64,000 bases of DNA from Hydractinia symbiolongicarpus (GCF_029227915.1 NC_079885.1:30321001-30385000), one strand, 5' to 3'; positions 23,825 through 38,841 are shown, numbered from the stretch's first letter. Notes: generated from the letters alone by a model not told the origin. Numbers and translations: made by a program.

Positions 23825-26800
23825 CATGAGACTTGTAGTTTTCAAAAATTTTTTCATTTTTGATGAGACGCTGAATAAAAGAAGTTTAATCGCCGGCAAA
23901 CGAAAACCCGCGATTTCCCGTAAATCCCGAGCTTGGCCCGTATAGTCAAAAGTATACAAAAAAGTACCCAGGGAGTAAACTCATTTCCCGAACGATTTTT
24001 TAAATTAATTTTTCACCACTAAAACGCATGAGACTTGTAGTTTTCAAAAATTTTTTCATTTTTGATGAGACGCTGAATAAAAGAAGTTTAATCGCCGGCA
24101 AACGAAAACCTGCGATTTCCCGTAAATCCCGGACTCGGCCCGTATAGTCAAAAGTATACAAAGAAAGTACCCAGGGAGTAAACTCATTTCCCAAACGAGT
24201 TTTTAAATTATTATTTCACCACTAACGCCCATGAGATTTGTAGTTTTTAAGAATGTTTTCATTTTTAATGAGACGCTGAATAAAAGAAGTTTAATCGCCG
24301 GCAAACGAAAACCCGCGATTTCCCGCAAATCCCGGACTCGGCCCGTATAGTCAAATGTATACAAGGAAAGTACCCAGTGAGTAAACTCATTTCCCGAACG
24401 AATTTTTAAATTATTTTTTCACCACTAAAGCCCATGAAACTTGTAGTTTTTAAAAATGTTTTCATTTTTGATGAGACGCTGAATAAAAGAAGTTTAATCG
24501 CCTGCAAACGAAAACCCGCGATTTCCCGCAAATCCCGGACTCGGCCCGTATAGTCAAAAGTATGCAAGGAAAGTACCCAGTGAGTAAACTCATTTCCCAA
24601 ACGAATTTTTAAATTATTTTTTCACCACTAAAGCCCATGAGACTTGTAGTTTTTAAAAATGTTTTCATTTTTGATGAGACGCTGAATAAAAGAAGTTTAA
24701 TCGCCGGCAAACGAAAACCCGCGATTTCCCGTAAATCCCGGACGGGGCCCGTATAGTCAAAAGTATACAAGGAAAGTACCCAGTGAGAAAACTCATTTCC
24801 CGAACGAATTTTTAAATTATTTTTTCACCACTAAAACGCATGAGACTTGTAGTTTTCAGAAATGTTGTCATTTTTGATGAGACGCTTAATGAAAGTGGTT
24901 TAATCGCCGGCAAACGAAAACCCGCCATTTCCCGTAAACCCCGGACTCGGCCCGTATAGTCAAAAGTTTACAGAGAAAGTACCCGGGGTGTAAACTCATT
25001 TCCCGAACGATTTTTTAAATTATCTTTTCACCACTAAAACGCATGAGACTTGTAGTTTTTAAGAATGTTTTCATTTTTGATGAGACGCTGAATAAAAGAA
25101 GTTTAATCGCCGGCAAACGAAAACCCGCGATTTCCCGTAAATCCCGGGCTTGGCCCGTATAGTCAAAAGTATACAAAGAAAGTACCCAGGGAGTAAACTC
25201 ATTTCCCGAACGATTTTTTAAATTAATTTTTCACCACTAAAACGCATGAGACTTGTAGTTTTCAAAAATGTTTTCATTTTTGATGAGACGCTGAATAAAA
25301 GAAGTTTAATCGCCGGCAAACGAAAACCTGCGATTTCCCGTAAATCCCGGACTCGGCCCGTATAGTCAAAAGTATACAAAGAAAGTACCCAGGGAGTAAA
25401 CTCATTTCCCAAACGAGTTTTTAAATTATTATTTCACCACTAAAGCCCATGAGACTTGTAGTTTTTAAGAATGTTTTCATTTTTAATGAGACGCTGAATA
25501 AAAGAAGTTTAATCGCCGGCAAACGAAAACCCGCGATTTCCCGCAAATCCCGGACTCGGCCCGTATAGTCAAATGTATACAAGGAAAGTACCCAGTGAGT
25601 AAACTCATTTCCCGAACGAATTTTTAAATTATTTTTTCACCACTAAAGCCCATGAAACTTGTAGTTTTTAAAAATGTTTTCATTTTTGATGAGACGCTGA
25701 ATAAAAGAAGTTTAATCGCCTGCAAACGAAAACCCGCGATTTCCCGCAAATCCCGGACTCGGCCCGTATAGTCAAAAGTATGCAAGGAAAGTACCCAGTG
25801 AGTAAACTCATTTCCCAAAAGAATTTTTAAATTATTTTTTCACCACTAAAGCCCATGAGACTTGTAGTTTTTAAAAATGTTTTCATTTTTGATGAGACGC
25901 TGAATAAAAGAAGTTTAATCGCCGGCAAACGAAAACCCGCGATTTCCCGTAAATCCCGGACGGGCCCCGTATAGTCAAAAGTATACAAGGAAAGTACCCA
26001 GTTAGAAAACTCATTTCCCGAACGAATTTTTAAATTATTTTTTCACCACTAAAACGCATGGGACTTGTAGTTTTCAGAAATGTTGTCATTTTTGATGAGA
26101 CGCTTAATGAAAGTGGTTTAATCGCCGGCAAACGAAAACCCGCCATTTCCCGTAAACCCCGGACTCGGCCCTTATAGTCAAAAGTTTACAGAGAAAGTAC
26201 CCGGGATGTAAACTCATTTCCCGAACGATTTTTTAAATTATTATTTCACCACTAAAACCCATGAGACTTGTAGTTTTTAAAAATGTTTTCATTTTTGATG
26301 AGACGCTGAATAAAAGAAGTTTAATTGCCGGCAAACGAAAACCCGCGACTTCCCGTAAATCCCAGACTCGGCCCGTATAGTAAAAAAGTATACAAAGAAA
26401 GTACCCAGGGAGTAAACTCATTTCCCGAACGATTTTTTAAATTAATATCCACCACTAAAACGCATGAGACTTGTAGTTTTCAGAAATGTTTTCATTTTTG
26501 ATGAGACGCCTAATGAAAGTGGTTTAATCGCCGGCAAACGAAAACCCGCGATATCACGTAAATCCCGGGCTTGGCCAGTATAGTCGAATGTATACAAAGA
26601 AAGTACCCTGTGAGTAAACTCATTTCCCGAACGATTTTTCAAATTATCTTTTCACCACTAAAACGCATGAGACTTGCAGTTTTCAAAAATGTTTTCATTT
26701 TTGATTAGACGCTTAATAAAAGAGGTTTAATCGCCGCCAAACGAAATCCCGCGATTTCCCGTAAATCCCGGGCTTGGCCCGTATAGTTGAATGTATACAA

Positions 26801-27477
26801 AGAAAGTACCCAGGGAGTAAACTCATTTACCGAACGATTTTTTAAATTTTTTTTTCACCACTAAAACGCATGAGACTTGTAGTTTTCAAAAATGTTTTCA
26901 TTTTTGATGAGACGCTGAATAAAAGAAGTTTAATCGCCGGCAAACGAAAACCTGCGATTTCCCGTAAATCCTGGGCTTGGCCCATTTAGTCAAAAGTATA
27001 CAAAGAAAGTACCCAGGGAGTAAACTAATTTCCCAAACGATTTTTTAAATTATTATTTCACCACTAAAGCCCATGAGACTTGTAGTTTTTAAAAATGTTT
27101 TCATTTTTGATGAGACGCGGAATAAAAGAAGTTTAATCGCCGGCAAACGAAAACCTGCGATTTCCCGTAAATCCCGGACTCGGCCCGTATAGTCAAAAGT
27201 ATACAAGGAAAGTACCCAGTGAGTAAACTCATTTCAATAACGAATTTTTAAATTATTTTTTCATCACTAAAGCCCATGAGACTTGTAGTTTTTAAAAATG
27301 TTTTCATTTTTGATGAGAGGCTGAATAAAAGAAGTTTAATCGCCTGCAAACGAAAACCCGCGATTTCCCGCAAATCCCGGACTCGGCACGTATAGTCAAA
27401 AGTATGCAAGGAAAGTACCCAGTGAGTAAACTCATTTCCCGAACGAATTTTTAAATTATTTTTTCACCACTAAAGCC
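23825..27477 (+). repeat. 3,653-bp sub-unit b of copy 1
   Basis: A tandem copy of 20,172-23,824, ending where GTAGTTTTTAAAAATG replaces GTAGTTTTCAAAAATT. Small differences are visible, such as GATTAGACGC near 26,704 against GATGAGACGC near 23,051, so this duplication predates the 11,364-bp one, whose second copy keeps the same difference. Confidence 0.87.
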
Positions 27478-28660
27478 CATGAGACTTGTAGTTTTTAAAA
27501 ATGTTTTCATTTTTGATGAGACGCTGAATAAAAGAAGTTTAATCGCCGGCAAACGAAAACCCGCGATTTCCCGTAAATCCCGGACGGGGGCCGTATAGTC
27601 AAAAGTATACAAGGAAAGTACCAAGTGAGAAAACTCATTTCCCGAACGAATTTTTAAATTATTTTTTCACCACTAAAACGCATGAGACTTGTAGTTTTCA
27701 GAAATGTTGTTATTTTTGATGAGACGCTTAATGAAAGTGGTTTAATCGCCGGCAAACGAAAACCCGCCATTTCCCGTAAACCCCGGACTCGGCCCGTATA
27801 GTCAAAAGTATACAGAGAAAGTACCCGGGGTGTAAACTCATTTCCCGAACGATTTTTTAAATTATTATTTCACCACTAAAGCCCATGAGACTTGTAGTTT
27901 TTAAAAATGTTTTCATTTTTAATGAGACTCTGAATAAAAGAAGTTTAATTGCCGGCAAACGAAAACCCGCGACTTCCCGTAAATTCCAGACTCGGCCCGT
28001 ATAGTCAAAAGTATACAAAGAAAGTCCGCAGGGAGTAAACTCATTTCCCGAACGATTTTTTAAATTAATATTCACCACTAAAACGCATGAGACTTGTAGT
28101 TTTCAGAAATGTTTTCATTTTTGATGAGACGCTTAATGAAAGTGGTTTAATCGCCGGCAAGCGAAAACCCGCGATATCACGTAAATCGCGGGCTTGGCCC
28201 GTATAGTCGAATGTATACAAAGAAAGTACCCTGTGAGTAAAATCATTTCCCGAACGATTTTTTAAATTATCTTTTCACCACTAAAACGCATGAGACTTGC
28301 AGTTTTCAAAAATGTTTTCATTTTTGATGAGACGCTTAATAAAAGAGGTTTAATCGCCGGCAAACGAAATCCCGCGATTTCTCGTAAATCCCGGGCTTGG
28401 CCCGTATAGTCGAATGTATACAAAGAAAGTACCCAGGGAGTAAACTCATTTCCCGACCGATTTTTTAAAATTTTTTTTCACCACTAAAACGCATGAGACT
28501 TGTAGTTTTCAAAAATGTTTTCATTTTTGATGAGACGCTGAATAAAAGAAGTTTAATCGCCGGCAAACGAAAACCTGCGATTTCCCGTAAATCCCGGGCT
28601 TGGCCCGTTTAGTCAAAAGTATACAAAGAAAGTACCCAGGGAGTAAACTAATTTCCCAAA
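27478..28660 (+). repeat. Monomers linking sub-units in copy 1
   Basis: About six monomers not found in sub-units a and b. Markers are GGACGGGGGCC, CAGAAATGTTGTTATT, AATGAGACTCTG with AAATTCCAG and AAAGTCCGCAGG, GGCAAGCGAAAA with GTAAATCGCGGG, and ATTTCTCG. The same segment recurs near 38,842-40,024, and its start also occurs near 42,700. Confidence 0.8.
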
Positions 28661-30520
28661 CGAATTTTTAAATTATTTTTTCACCACTAAAGCCCATGAG
28701 ACTTGTAGTTTTTAAAAATGTTTTCATTTTTGATGAGACGCTGAATAAAAGAAGTTTAATCGCCGGCAAACGAAAACCCGCGATTTCCCGTAAATCCCGG
28801 ACGGGGCCCGTATAGTCAAAAGTATACAAGGAAAGTACCCAGAGAGAAAACTCATTTCCCGAACGAATTTTTAAATTATTTTTTCACCACTAAAACGCTT
28901 GAGACTTGTAGTTTTCAGAAATGTTGTCATTTTTGATGAGACGCTTAATGAAAGTGGTTTAATCGCCGGCAAACGAAAACCCGCCATTTCCCGTAAACCC
29001 CGGACTCGGCCCGTATAGTCAAAAGTTTACAGAGAAAGTACCCGGGGTGTAAACTCATTTCCCGAACGATTTTTTAAATTATCTTTTTACCACTAAAACG
29101 CATGAGACTTGTAGTTTTTAAGAATGTTTTCATTTTTGATGAGACGCTGAATAAAAGAAGTTTAATCGCCGGCAAACGAAAACCCGCGATTTCCCGTAAA
29201 TCCCGGGCTTGGCCCGTATAGTCAAAAGTATACAAAGAAAGTACCCAGGGAGTAAACTCATTTCCCGAACGATTTTTTAAATTAATTTTTCACCACTAAA
29301 ACGCATGAGACTTGTAGTTTTCAAAAATGTTTTCATTTTTAATGAGACGCTGAATAAAAGAAGTTTAATCGCCGGCAAACGAAAACCTGCGATTTCCCGT
29401 AAATCCCGGACTCGGCCCGTATAGTCAAAAGTATACAAAGAAAGTACCCAGGGAGTAAACTCATTTCCCAAACGAGTTTTTAAATTATTATTTCACCACT
29501 AAAGCCCATGAGACTTGTAGTTTTTAAGAATGTTTTCATTTTTAATGAGACGCTGAATAAAAGAAGTTTAATCGCCGGCAAACGAAAACCCGCGATTTCC
29601 CGCAAATCCCGGACTCGGCCCGTATAGTCAAATGTATACAAGGAAAGTACCCAGTGAGTAAACTCATTTCCCGAACGAATTTTTAAATTATTTTTTCACC
29701 ACTAAAGCCCATGAAACTTGTAGTTTTTAAAAATGTTTTCATTTTTGATGAGACGCTGAATAAAAGAAGTTTAATCGCCTGCAAACGAAAACCGGCGATT
29801 TCCCGCAAATCCCGGACTCGGCCCGTATAGTCAAAAGTATGCAAGGAAAGTACCCAGTGAGTAAACTCATTTCCCAAAAGAATTTTTAAATTATTTTTTC
29901 ACCACTAAAGCCCATGAGACTTGTAGTTTTTAAAAATGTTTTCATTTTTGATGAGACGCTGAATAAAAGAAGTTTAATCGCCGGCAAACGAAAACCCGCG
30001 ATTTCCCGTAAATCCCGGACGGGCCCCGTATAGTCAAAAGTATACAAGGAAAGTACCCAGTGAGAAAACTCATTTCCCGAACGAATTTTTAAATTATTTT
30101 TTCACCACTAAAACGCATGGGACTTGTAGTTTTCAGAAATGTTGTCATTTTTGATGAGACGCTTAATGAAAGTGGTTTAATCGCCGGCAAACGAAAACCC
30201 GCCATTTCCCGTAAACCCCGGACTCGGCCCTTATAGTCAAAAGTTTACAGAGAAAGTACCCGGGATGTAAACTCATTTCCCGAACGATTTTTTAAATTAT
30301 TATTTCACCACTAAAACCCATGAGACTTGTAGTTTTTAAAAATGTTTTCATTTTTGATGAGACGCTGAATAAAAGAAGTTTAATTGCCGGCAAACGAAAA
30401 CCCGCGACTTCCCGTAAATCCCAGACTCGGCCCGTATAGTAAAAAAGTATACAAAGAAAGTACCCAGGGAGTAAACTCATTTCCCGAACGATTTTTTAAA
30501 TTAATATCCACCACTAAAAC
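28661..30520 (+). repeat. Partial third copy of the 18-monomer sub-unit
   Basis: Matches part of sub-unit b (from about 24,602) at an offset of 4,059 bp until about 30,520. There one monomer present in sub-unit b (about 26,465-26,667, CAGAAATG with GATATCACG) is skipped, and the sequence jumps to the GCAGTTTTCAAAAATG monomer. This is consistent with a one-monomer deletion by unequal exchange. Confidence 0.78.
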
Positions 30521-31535
30521 GCATGAGACTTGCAGTTTTCAAAAATGTTTTCATTTTTGATGAGACGCTTAATAAAAGAGGTTTAATCGCCGCCAAACGA
30601 AATCCCGCGATTTCCCGTAAATCCCGGGCTTGGCCCGTATAGTCGAATGTATACAAAGAAAGTACCCAGGGAGTAAACTCATTTACCGAACGATTTTTTA
30701 AATTTTTTTTTCACCACTAAAACGCATGAGACTTGTAGTTTTTAAAAATGTTTTCATTTTTGATGAGACGCTGAATAAAAGAAGTTTAATCGCCTGCAAA
30801 CGAAAACCCGCGATTTCCCGCAAATCCCGGACTCGGCTGTATAGTCAAAAGTATGCAAGGAAAGTACCCAGTGAGTAAACTCATTTCCCAAACGAATTTT
30901 TAAATTATTTTTTCACCACTAAAGCCCATGAGACTTGTAGTTTTTAAAAATGTTTTCATTTTTGATGAGACGCTGAATAAAAGAAGTTTAATCGCCGGCA
31001 AACGAAAACCCGCGATTTCCCGTAAATCCCGGACGGGGCCCGTATAGTCAAAAGTATACAAGGAAAGTACTCAGTGAGAAAACTCATTTCCCGAACGAAT
31101 TTTTAAATTATTTTTTCACCACTAAAACGCATGAGACTTGTAGTTTTTAGAAATGTTGTCATTTTTGATGAGACGCTTAATGAAAGTGGTTTAATCGCCG
31201 GCAAACGAAAACCCGCCATTTCCCGTAAACCCCGGACTCGTTCCGTATAGTCAAAAGTTTACAGAGAAAGTACCCGGGGTGTAAACTCATTTCCCGAACG
31301 ATTTTTTAAATTATCTTTTCACCACTAAAACGCATGAGACTTGTAGTTTTTAAAAATGTTTTCATTTTTGATGAGACGCTGAATAAAAGAAGTTTAATCG
31401 CCGGCAAACGAAAACCCGCGATTTCCCGTAAATCCCGGGCTTGGCCCGTATAGTCAAAAGTATACAAAGAAAGTACCCAGGGAGTAAACTCATTTCCCGA
31501 ACGATTTTTTAAATTAATTTTTCACCACTAAAACG

Positions 31536-34500
31536 CATGAGACTTGTAGTTTTCAAAAATTTTTTCATTTTTGATGAGACGCTGAATAAAAGAAGTTTAA
31601 TCGCCGGCAAACGAAAACCCGCGATTTCCCGTAAATCCCGAGCTTGGCCCGTATAGTCAAAAGTATACAAAAAAGTACCCAGGGAGTAAACTCATTTCCC
31701 GAACGATTTTTTAAATTAATTTTTCACCACTAAAACGCATGAGACTTGTAGTTTTCAAAAATTTTTTCATTTTTGATGAGACGCTGAATAAAAGAAGTTT
31801 AATCGCCGGCAAACGAAAACCTGCGATTTCCCGTAAATCCCGGACTCGGCCCGTATAGTCAAAAGTATACAAAGAAAGTACCCAGGGAGTAAACTCATTT
31901 CCCAAACGAGTTTTTAAATTATTATTTCACCACTAACGCCCATGAGATTTGTAGTTTTTAAGAATGTTTTCATTTTTAATGAGACGCTGAATAAAAGAAG
32001 TTTAATCGCCGGCAAACGAAAACCCGCGATTTCCCGCAAATCCCGGACTCGGCCCGTATAGTCAAATGTATACAAGGAAAGTACCCAGTGAGTAAACTCA
32101 TTTCCCGAACGAATTTTTAAATTATTTTTTCACCACTAAAGCCCATGAAACTTGTAGTTTTTAAAAATGTTTTCATTTTTGATGAGACGCTGAATAAAAG
32201 AAGTTTAATCGCCTGCAAACGAAAACCCGCGATTTCCCGCAAATCCCGGACTCGGCCCGTATAGTCAAAAGTATGCAAGGAAAGTACCCAGTGAGTAAAC
32301 TCATTTCCCAAACGAATTTTTAAATTATTTTTTCACCACTAAAGCCCATGAGACTTGTAGTTTTTAAAAATGTTTTCATTTTTGATGAGACGCTGAATAA
32401 AAGAAGTTTAATCGCCGGCAAACGAAAACCCGCGATTTCCCGTAAATCCCGGACGGGGCCCGTATAGTCAAAAGTATACAAGGAAAGTACCCAGTGAGAA
32501 AACTCATTTCCCGAACGAATTTTTAAATTATTTTTTCACCACTAAAACGCATGAGACTTGTAGTTTTCAGAAATGTTGTCATTTTTGATGAGACGCTTAA
32601 TGAAAGTGGTTTAATCGCCGGCAAACGAAAACCCGCCATTTCCCGTAAACCCCGGACTCGGCCCGTATAGTCAAAAGTTTACAGAGAAAGTACCCGGGGT
32701 GTAAACTCATTTCCCGAACGATTTTTTAAATTATCTTTTCACCACTAAAACGCATGAGACTTGTAGTTTTTAAGAATGTTTTCATTTTTGATGAGACGCT
32801 GAATAAAAGAAGTTTAATCGCCGGCAAACGAAAACCCGCGATTTCCCGTAAATCCCGGGCTTGGCCCGTATAGTCAAAAGTATACAAAGAAAGTACCCAG
32901 GGAGTAAACTCATTTCCCGAACGATTTTTTAAATTAATTTTTCACCACTAAAACGCATGAGACTTGTAGTTTTCAAAAATGTTTTCATTTTTGATGAGAC
33001 GCTGAATAAAAGAAGTTTAATCGCCGGCAAACGAAAACCTGCGATTTCCCGTAAATCCCGGACTCGGCCCGTATAGTCAAAAGTATACAAAGAAAGTACC
33101 CAGGGAGTAAACTCATTTCCCAAACGAGTTTTTAAATTATTATTTCACCACTAAAGCCCATGAGACTTGTAGTTTTTAAGAATGTTTTCATTTTTAATGA
33201 GACGCTGAATAAAAGAAGTTTAATCGCCGGCAAACGAAAACCCGCGATTTCCCGCAAATCCCGGACTCGGCCCGTATAGTCAAATGTATACAAGGAAAGT
33301 ACCCAGTGAGTAAACTCATTTCCCGAACGAATTTTTAAATTATTTTTTCACCACTAAAGCCCATGAAACTTGTAGTTTTTAAAAATGTTTTCATTTTTGA
33401 TGAGACGCTGAATAAAAGAAGTTTAATCGCCTGCAAACGAAAACCCGCGATTTCCCGCAAATCCCGGACTCGGCCCGTATAGTCAAAAGTATGCAAGGAA
33501 AGTACCCAGTGAGTAAACTCATTTCCCAAAAGAATTTTTAAATTATTTTTTCACCACTAAAGCCCATGAGACTTGTAGTTTTTAAAAATGTTTTCATTTT
33601 TGATGAGACGCTGAATAAAAGAAGTTTAATCGCCGGCAAACGAAAACCCGCGATTTCCCGTAAATCCCGGACGGGCCCCGTATAGTCAAAAGTATACAAG
33701 GAAAGTACCCAGTGAGAAAACTCATTTCCCGAACGAATTTTTAAATTATTTTTTCACCACTAAAACGCATGGGACTTGTAGTTTTCAGAAATGTTGTCAT
33801 TTTTGATGAGACGCTTAATGAAAGTGGTTTAATCGCCGGCAAACGAAAACCCGCCATTTCCCGTAAACCCCGGACTCGGCCCTTATAGTCAAAAGTTTAC
33901 AGAGAAAGTACCCGGGATGTAAACTCATTTCCCGAACGATTTTTTAAATTATTATTTCACCACTAAAACCCATGAGACTTGTAGTTTTTAAAAATGTTTT
34001 CATTTTTGATGAGACGCTGAATAAAAGAAGTTTAATTGCCGGCAAACGAAAACCCGCGACTTCCCGTAAATCCCAGACTCGGCCCGTATAGTAAAAAAGT
34101 ATACAAAGAAAGTACCCAGGGAGTAAACTCATTTCCCGAACGATTTTTTAAATTAATATCCACCACTAAAACGCATGAGACTTGTAGTTTTCAGAAATGT
34201 TTTCATTTTTGATGAGACGCCTAATGAAAGTGGTTTAATCGCCGGCAAACGAAAACCCGCGATATCACGTAAATCCCGGGCTTGGCCAGTATAGTCGAAT
34301 GTATACAAAGAAAGTACCCTGTGAGTAAACTCATTTCCCGAACGATTTTTCAAATTATCTTTTCACCACTAAAACGCATGAGACTTGCAGTTTTCAAAAA
34401 TGTTTTCATTTTTGATGAGACGCTTAATAAAAGAGGTTTAATCGCCGCCAAACGAAATCCCGCGATTTCCCGTAAATCCCGGGCTTGGCCCGTATAGTCG

Positions 34501-35188
34501 AATGTATACAAAGAAAGTACCCAGGGAGTAAACTCATTTACCGAACGATTTTTTAAATTTTTTTTTCACCACTAAAACGCATGAGACTTGTAGTTTTCAA
34601 AAATGTTTTCATTTTTGATGAGACGCTGAATAAAAGAAGTTTAATCGCCGGCAAACGAAAACCTGCGATTTCCCGTAAATCCTGGGCTTGGCCCATTTAG
34701 TCAAAAGTATACAAAGAAAGTACCCAGGGAGTAAACTAATTTCCCAAACGATTTTTTAAATTATTATTTCACCACTAAAGCCCATGAGACTTGTAGTTTT
34801 TAAAAATGTTTTCATTTTTGATGAGACGCGGAATAAAAGAAGTTTAATCGCCGGCAAACGAAAACCTGCGATTTCCCGTAAATCCCGGACTCGGCCCGTA
34901 TAGTCAAAAGTATACAAGGAAAGTACCCAGTGAGTAAACTCATTTCAATAACGAATTTTTAAATTATTTTTTCATCACTAAAGCCCATGAGACTTGTAGT
35001 TTTTAAAAATGTTTTCATTTTTGATGAGAGGCTGAATAAAAGAAGTTTAATCGCCTGCAAACGAAAACCCGCGATTTCCCGCAAATCCCGGACTCGGCAC
35101 GTATAGTCAAAAGTATGCAAGGAAAGTACCCAGTGAGTAAACTCATTTCCCGAACGAATTTTTAAATTATTTTTTCACCACTAAAGCC
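31536..35188 (+). repeat. 3,653-bp sub-unit a of copy 2
   Basis: The position-for-position counterpart of 20,172-23,824 in the second 11,364-bp unit, with the same series of monomer variants. Confidence 0.85.
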
Positions 35189-38100
35189 CATGAGACTTGT
35201 AGTTTTCAAAAATTTTTTCATTTTTGATGAGACGCTGAATAAAAGAAGTTTAATCGCCGGCAAACGAAAACCCGCGATTTCCCGTAAATCCCGAGCTTGG
35301 CCCGTATAGTCAAAAGTATACAAAAAAGTACCCAGGGAGTAAACTCATTTCCCGAACGATTTTTTAAATTAATTTTTCACCACTAAAACGCATGAGACTT
35401 GTAGTTTTCAAAAATTTTTTCATTTTTGATGAGACGCTGAATAAAAGAAGTTTAATCGCCGGCAAACGAAAACCTGCGATTTCCCGTAAATCCCGGACTC
35501 GGCCCGTATAGTCAAAAGTATACAAAGAAAGTACCCAGGGAGTAAACTCATTTCCCAAACGAGTTTTTAAATTATTATTTCACCACTAACGCCCATGAGA
35601 TTTGTAGTTTTTAAGAATGTTTTCATTTTTAATGAGACGCTGAATAAAAGAAGTTTAATCGCCGGCAAACGAAAACCCGCGATTTCCCGCAAATCCCGGA
35701 CTCGGCCCGTATAGTCAAATGTATACAAGGAAAGTACCCAGTGAGTAAACTCATTTCCCGAACGAATTTTTAAATTATTTTTTCACCACTAAAGCCCATG
35801 AAACTTGTAGTTTTTAAAAATGTTTTCATTTTTGATGAGACGCTGAATAAAAGAAGTTTAATCGCCTGCAAACGAAAACCCGCGATTTCCCGCAAATCCC
35901 GGACTCGGCCCGTATAGTCAAAAGTATGCAAGGAAAGTACCCAGTGAGTAAACTCATTTCCCAAACGAATTTTTAAATTATTTTTTCACCACTAAAGCCC
36001 ATGAGACTTGTAGTTTTTAAAAATGTTTTCATTTTTGATGAGACGCTGAATAAAAGAAGTTTAATCGCCGGCAAACGAAAACCCGCGATTTCCCGTAAAT
36101 CCCGGACGGGGCCCGTATAGTCAAAAGTATACAAGGAAAGTACCCAGTGAGAAAACTCATTTCCCGAACGAATTTTTAAATTATTTTTTCACCACTAAAA
36201 CGCATGAGACTTGTAGTTTTCAGAAATGTTGTCATTTTTGATGAGACGCTTAATGAAAGTGGTTTAATCGCCGGCAAACGAAAACCCGCCATTTCCCGTA
36301 AACCCCGGACTCGGCCCGTATAGTCAAAAGTTTACAGAGAAAGTACCCGGGGTGTAAACTCATTTCCCGAACGATTTTTTAAATTATCTTTTCACCACTA
36401 AAACGCATGAGACTTGTAGTTTTTAAGAATGTTTTCATTTTTGATGAGACGCTGAATAAAAGAAGTTTAATCGCCGGCAAACGAAAACCCGCGATTTCCC
36501 GTAAATCCCGGGCTTGGCCCGTATAGTCAAAAGTATACAAAGAAAGTACCCAGGGAGTAAACTCATTTCCCGAACGATTTTTTAAATTAATTTTTCACCA
36601 CTAAAACGCATGAGACTTGTAGTTTTCAAAAATGTTTTCATTTTTGATGAGACGCTGAATAAAAGAAGTTTAATCGCCGGCAAACGAAAACCTGCGATTT
36701 CCCGTAAATCCCGGACTCGGCCCGTATAGTCAAAAGTATACAAAGAAAGTACCCAGGGAGTAAACTCATTTCCCAAACGAGTTTTTAAATTATTATTTCA
36801 CCACTAAAGCCCATGAGACTTGTAGTTTTTAAGAATGTTTTCATTTTTAATGAGACGCTGAATAAAAGAAGTTTAATCGCCGGCAAACGAAAACCCGCGA
36901 TTTCCCGCAAATCCCGGACTCGGCCCGTATAGTCAAATGTATACAAGGAAAGTACCCAGTGAGTAAACTCATTTCCCGAACGAATTTTTAAATTATTTTT
37001 TCACCACTAAAGCCCATGAAACTTGTAGTTTTTAAAAATGTTTTCATTTTTGATGAGACGCTGAATAAAAGAAGTTTAATCGCCTGCAAACGAAAACCCG
37101 CGATTTCCCGCAAATCCCGGACTCGGCCCGTATAGTCAAAAGTATGCAAGGAAAGTACCCAGTGAGTAAACTCATTTCCCAAAAGAATTTTTAAATTATT
37201 TTTTCACCACTAAAGCCCATGAGACTTGTAGTTTTTAAAAATGTTTTCATTTTTGATGAGACGCTGAATAAAAGAAGTTTAATCGCCGGCAAACGAAAAC
37301 CCGCGATTTCCCGTAAATCCCGGACGGGCCCCGTATAGTCAAAAGTATACAAGGAAAGTACCCAGTGAGAAAACTCATTTCCCGAACGAATTTTTAAATT
37401 ATTTTTTCACCACTAAAACGCATGGGACTTGTAGTTTTCAGAAATGTTGTCATTTTTGATGAGACGCTTAATGAAAGTGGTTTAATCGCCGGCAAACGAA
37501 AACCCGCCATTTCCCGTAAACCCCGGACTCGGCCCTTATAGTCAAAAGTTTACAGAGAAAGTACCCGGGATGTAAACTCATTTCCCGAACGATTTTTTAA
37601 ATTATTATTTCACCACTAAAACCCATGAGACTTGTAGTTTTTAAAAATGTTTTCATTTTTGATGAGACGCTGAATAAAAGAAGTTTAATTGCCGGCAAAC
37701 GAAAACCCGCGACTTCCCGTAAATCCCAGACTCGGCCCGTATAGTAAAAAAGTATACAAAGAAAGTACCCAGGGAGTAAACTCATTTCCCGAACGATTTT
37801 TTAAATTAATATCCACCACTAAAACGCATGAGACTTGTAGTTTTCAGAAATGTTTTCATTTTTGATGAGACGCCTAATGAAAGTGGTTTAATCGCCGGCA
37901 AACGAAAACCCGCGATATCACGTAAATCCCGGGCTTGGCCAGTATAGTCGAATGTATACAAAGAAAGTACCCTGTGAGTAAACTCATTTCCCGAACGATT
38001 TTTCAAATTATCTTTTCACCACTAAAACGCATGAGACTTGCAGTTTTCAAAAATGTTTTCATTTTTGATTAGACGCTTAATAAAAGAGGTTTAATCGCCG

Positions 38101-38841
38101 CCAAACGAAATCCCGCGATTTCCCGTAAATCCCGGGCTTGGCCCGTATAGTCGAATGTATACAAAGAAAGTACCCAGGGAGTAAACTCATTTACCGAACG
38201 ATTTTTTAAATTTTTTTTTCACCACTAAAACGCATGAGACTTGTAGTTTTCAAAAATGTTTTCATTTTTGATGAGACGCTGAATAAAAGAAGTTTAATCG
38301 CCGGCAAACGAAAACCTGCGATTTCCCGTAAATCCTGGGCTTGGCCCATTTAGTCAAAAGTATACAAAGAAAGTACCCAGGGAGTAAACTAATTTCCCAA
38401 ACGATTTTTTAAATTATTATTTCACCACTAAAGCCCATGAGACTTGTAGTTTTTAAAAATGTTTTCATTTTTGATGAGACGCGGAATAAAAGAAGTTTAA
38501 TCGCCGGCAAACGAAAACCTGCGATTTCCCGTAAATCCCGGACTCGGCCCGTATAGTCAAAAGTATACAAGGAAAGTACCCAGTGAGTAAACTCATTTCA
38601 ATAACGAATTTTTAAATTATTTTTTCATCACTAAAGCCCATGAGACTTGTAGTTTTTAAAAATGTTTTCATTTTTGATGAGAGGCTGAATAAAAGAAGTT
38701 TAATCGCCTGCAAACGAAAACCCGCGATTTCCCGCAAATCCCGGACTCGGCACGTATAGTCAAAAGTATGCAAGGAAAGTACCCAGTGAGTAAACTCATT
38801 TCCCGAACGAATTTTTAAATTATTTTTTCACCACTAAAGCC
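35189..38841 (+). repeat. 3,653-bp sub-unit b of copy 2
   Basis: Counterpart of 23,825-27,477. It keeps the sub-unit b marker GATTAGACGC (near 38,068), as expected if the 18-monomer duplication happened before the 56-monomer one. Confidence 0.85.

Larger units (their letters stand above)
19367..30730 (+). repeat. 11,364-bp (56-monomer) unit, copy 1
   Basis: Every diagnostic variant checked recurs exactly 11,364 bp downstream, including the GGCTGTATAG deletion variant (19,471 and 30,835). The left limit is the mismatch at 19,366/30,730. The right limit is within 12 bases, because ACTTGTAGTTTT is shared at the junction. Length is 56 x 203 minus 4. It contains an 18-monomer tandem duplication (20,172-27,477) and a third partial copy (about 28,660-30,520). 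Two single-base differences from copy 2 were seen, at 26,003 and 26,788. Confidence 0.92.

Noticed and set aside
30731-30742. Assembly duplication artefact at the 11,364-bp junction
   Set aside because: Not rejected outright, but not preferred: two base differences between copies, and similar nested duplications elsewhere in the window, fit real biology. Read evidence is needed to exclude it.
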